Part shown: positions 5,897-5,907 of the stretch, piece by piece
Position numbering within the stretch: position 1 is the stretch's first letter
Layout of the letters: each line of letters opens with the position of its first letter
Assembly (NCBI GenBank): GCA_018385415.1
Contig: JAHAZA010000060.1
Location: 1 to 5,907 of the forward strand
Length of the DNA: 5,907 nt
Reading direction: 5' to 3'
Source: Treponema sp.
GTDB taxonomy: Bacteria > Spirochaetota > Spirochaetia > Treponematales > Treponemataceae
Notes under the pieces: generated by a model
Seen by the model: the letters and a program-made list of their open reading frames with translations, nothing else
Told to the model about the DNA's origin: nothing
The model's database searches: none
Translations under genes and position numbers: made by a program

Positions 5897-5907
5897 TTTT
5901 GTGATAA

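Noticed and set aside
1..5907. CRISPR arrays, insertion sequences, tRNA or rRNA genes
   Set aside because: No regularly spaced repeats, transposase motifs, terminal inverted repeats, tRNA cloverleaf or rRNA signatures were seen on either strand.

Overview
The window looks like chromosomal DNA of a low- to mid-GC anaerobe. I favour a host-associated spirochaete of the Treponema type: two lipoprotein signal peptides end in A-S-C, the genes use Shine-Dalgarno sites and A/T-ending codons, and an NfnAB-like pair sits beside a secreted polysaccharide-degrading lipoprotein. The N-terminal half of the AraC-type regulator resembles a type common in Firmicutes, so the genus assignment is inference, not proof.

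Layout: (1) Positions 1-1051, minus strand: the N-terminal 350 codons of a GltA/NfnB-type iron-sulfur flavoprotein, cut by the left window edge. (2) 1062-1916, minus: its partner, an NfnA-type FAD/[2Fe-2S] subunit that starts at TTG. The two form an operon with a 10-nt gap and a good sigma70-type promoter at 1972-2000. (3) 2066-2827, plus: an AraC-family regulator, divergent from the nfn operon. (4) 2820-5102, minus: a 760-residue GH16 beta-glucanase lipoprotein with three C-terminal CBM4/9-like modules. It is convergent with the regulator, and the two 3' ends overlap by 8 bp. (5) 5103-5307: a structured intergenic segment with a perfect hairpin and several mutually complementary short segments. 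(6) 5308-5880, minus: a 190-residue lipoprotein of unknown function.

How they may work together: the nfn pair probably balances NADH, NADPH and reduced ferredoxin in fermentative metabolism. The GH16 enzyme would degrade beta-1,3 or mixed-linkage glucan at the cell surface. The AraC protein is a reasonable candidate regulator of the glucanase or of the small lipoprotein, but only adjacency supports this.

Nothing here is clearly a new defence, mobile or RNA-guided system. The most interesting signals are regulatory: a likely terminator for the glucanase inside the opposing regulator gene, a possible leaderless start for that regulator, and an attenuator-like leader ahead of the glucanase gene.
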